Source: Bacteroidaceae bacterium
GTDB taxonomy: Bacteria > Bacteroidota > Bacteroidia > Bacteroidales > Barnesiellaceae_A
Reading direction: 5' to 3'
DNA length: 7,873 nt
NCBI GenBank assembly: GCA_017561285.1
Contig: JAFZDG010000292.1
Span: 1 to 7,873, forward strand
In this document: one piece after another, positions 7,178-7,873 of the stretch
Position numbering within the stretch: position 1 is the stretch's first letter
How the letters are laid out: each line of letters opens with the position of its first letter
Translations under genes and position numbers: made by a program
The notes under the pieces: model-generated
Database searches by the model: none
The model's input: only the letters and a program-made list of their open reading frames with translations
Told to the model about the DNA's origin: nothing

Positions 7178-7186
7178 CACTGCAAA
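7174..7186. repeat. Palindrome TTTGCA-N-TGCAAA over the tRNA-Asp transcription start
   Basis: A perfect 6-1-6 inverted repeat spans the end of the -7 box and the predicted start of transcription. Half of it is contributed by the TTTGCA that commonly follows Bacteroidota -7 boxes, which lowers its significance as an operator. Confidence 0.4.
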
Positions 7187-7213
7187 GATAACACCAATAT
7201 CTTAATCTCGCAA
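7183..7213 (-). promoter_or_regulatory. tRNA-Asp promoter
   Basis: On the minus strand TTG (7213-7211), a 20-bp spacer and TATCTTTG (7190-7183) match the Bacteroidota -33/-7 promoter pattern in both boxes and spacing. It is the best-matching promoter in the window. The predicted start near 7176 leaves about 56 nt of leader before the mature tRNA. Confidence 0.8.
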
Positions 7214-7373
7214 GAGTATAGGGACATTATTTTTCAAAAAAAATTTTACAAGCGCCACAATACTCTATAAAACAACAATTTAATCATTCCGATATTTTGT
7301 TCTTTTTTATGTATCGCAATTACATCACATAAAAATGATATTACATTCACATTAAAATTACGTAAATAGAACC

Positions 7374-7388
7374 TCGATAGACTATCGA
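7374..7388. repeat. Perfect palindrome TCGATAG-A-CTATCGA at the -33 region of the PBP promoter
   Basis: This is a 7-1-7 perfect inverted repeat centred on 7381, covering the expected -33 position of the promoter whose -7 box is at 7405-7412. The half-site CTATCG recurs at 7413-7418, 31 bp after its copy at 7382-7387, about three helical turns, which places it between the -7 box and the start of transcription. This looks like an operator layout. The binding protein is unknown. Confidence 0.55.
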
Positions 7389-7404
7389 TATCAATAATTA
7401 TTAG

Positions 7405-7412
7405 TACTTTTG
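7405..7412 (+). promoter_or_regulatory. -7 box of the class A PBP promoter
   Basis: TACTTTTG matches TAnnTTTG exactly. The predicted start of transcription is about 7419, giving a leader of about 44 nt to the ATG at 7463. There is no TTG at the ideal -33 position; that place is occupied by a palindrome, which could mean dependence on a regulator. Confidence 0.6.
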
Positions 7413-7462
7413 CTATCGGGTATTTTATGTCCTAAAGAAAACAGGCTTAACACACAAAAAAT

Positions 7463-7873
7463 ATGACAGCAAAAAAGAGAAATAACAATAACAAGGTATC
7501 ATCAAGCATTATCAAAGCTCTTTGGGCCATCTTCGCAATAGCAATTGCAGCTATAGTAATATTGTTCGTTGCTATCTTTAAGGGTTGGATTGGCTATATG
7601 CCTCCTATCGAAGACTTACAAAATCCCAAAGACAAATTTGCATCGGAAATATACTCGGACGATGGCAAGGTATTGGGCCGCTATTACCAAAGTCGCAACA
7701 ACCGCGTGTATGTCGATTACAACGAGATATCGCCCCACCTCATCGAGGCGCTCATTGCCACCGAGGATGTGCGCTTTGCCGAACACTGCGGCATCGACTT
7801 CAGAGCCTTAATGCGTGCCATTGTAAAACGTGGAATCCTCATGCAAAAGAGTGCCGGTGGTGGTAGTACTATT
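7463..7873 (+). CDS. Class A penicillin-binding protein (PBP1A-like), N-terminal part cut by window edge
   Basis: The visible 137 residues begin with a short basic, Asn-rich cytoplasmic tail (MTAKKRNNNNK), then a single membrane anchor (about 18-40), then the start of the GT51 glycosyltransferase domain. Motif 1, EDVRFAEHCGID (101-112), contains the catalytic Glu101, and the window ends inside motif 2, AGGGSTI (131-137, normally continuing TQQ). The SEIYSDDGKVLGRYYQ segment (61-76) is typical of Bacteroidota PBP1A. The enzyme polymerises lipid II into glycan strands at the outer face of the inner membrane. A transpeptidase domain is expected beyond the right edge but is not visible, so a monofunctional transglycosylase is a small alternative. 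No start codon competes convincingly with ATG at 7463. Confidence 0.93.
   Translation, partial: MTAKKRNNNNKVSSSIIKALWAIFAIAIAAIVILFVAIFKGWIGYMPPIEDLQNPKDKFASEIYSDDGKVLGRYYQSRNNRVYVDYNEISPHLIEALIATEDVRFAEHCGIDFRALMRAIVKRGILMQKSAGGGSTI

Larger units (their letters stand above)
7121..7462. other. A+T-rich divergent regulatory region between tRNA-Asp and the class A PBP gene
   Basis: These 342 bases hold no supported gene. The left part carries the tRNA-Asp leader and promoter, including two inverted repeats. The right part carries the PBP promoter box and an overlapping palindrome. The middle (about 7225-7370) is very A+T-rich, with only a short repeat ATGTA/TACAT (near 7309-7325) that I regard as weak. 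Confidence 0.7.

Noticed and set aside
1..7873. Search for CRISPR arrays, insertion sequences, phage or defence genes
   Set aside because: No regularly spaced repeats, transposase motifs or terminal inverted repeats with target duplications were seen. All large frames are explained by the genes listed.

Overview
The window looks like chromosomal DNA from a member of the Bacteroidales (phylum Bacteroidota). The evidence is a SusC/RagA-type TonB-dependent transporter, a type III pantothenate kinase, a lipoprotein combining TPR, beta-propeller and OmpA-C domains, a long-form QueA, and several copies of the Bacteroidota-style -7 promoter box (TAnnTTTG) with no clear Shine-Dalgarno sequences. Family and species cannot be fixed from the sequence alone. 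No mobile element, CRISPR array, phage gene or toxin-antitoxin pair was found.

Layout. Positions 1-769 (minus) hold the N-terminal third or less of a SusC-like transporter cut by the window edge. Positions 770-1623 are an A+T-rich divergent intergenic region carrying the susC promoter and leader. Positions 1624-3550 (plus) hold coaX, overlapped by 14 bp by a gene for an uncharacterised outer-membrane beta-barrel protein, probably one operon. A strong GC-rich hairpin at 3572-3616 separates these from the convergent gene that follows. Positions 3631-6926 (minus) hold a PorE-like OmpA-family lipoprotein, preceded by queA and possibly co-transcribed with it. A tRNA-Asp(GTC) lies at 7047-7120 (minus) with its own promoter and an intrinsic terminator. 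Positions 7121-7462 are a second A+T-rich divergent regulatory region. From 7463 to the right edge (plus) runs the start of a class A penicillin-binding protein with its glycosyltransferase motifs.

The genes are mostly housekeeping plus cell envelope: coenzyme A synthesis (coaX), tRNA queuosine modification (queA) beside a queuosine-type substrate tRNA (tRNA-Asp), peptidoglycan synthesis (class A PBP), a peptidoglycan-anchored envelope lipoprotein (PorE-like) and outer-membrane transport (SusC, barrel protein). I see no convincing new multi-gene system. The points most worth a second look are the PorE-like lipoprotein, the palindromes at the PBP and tRNA promoters, the nearly leaderless coaX start, the uncharacterised barrel coupled to coaX, and the long QueA variant.
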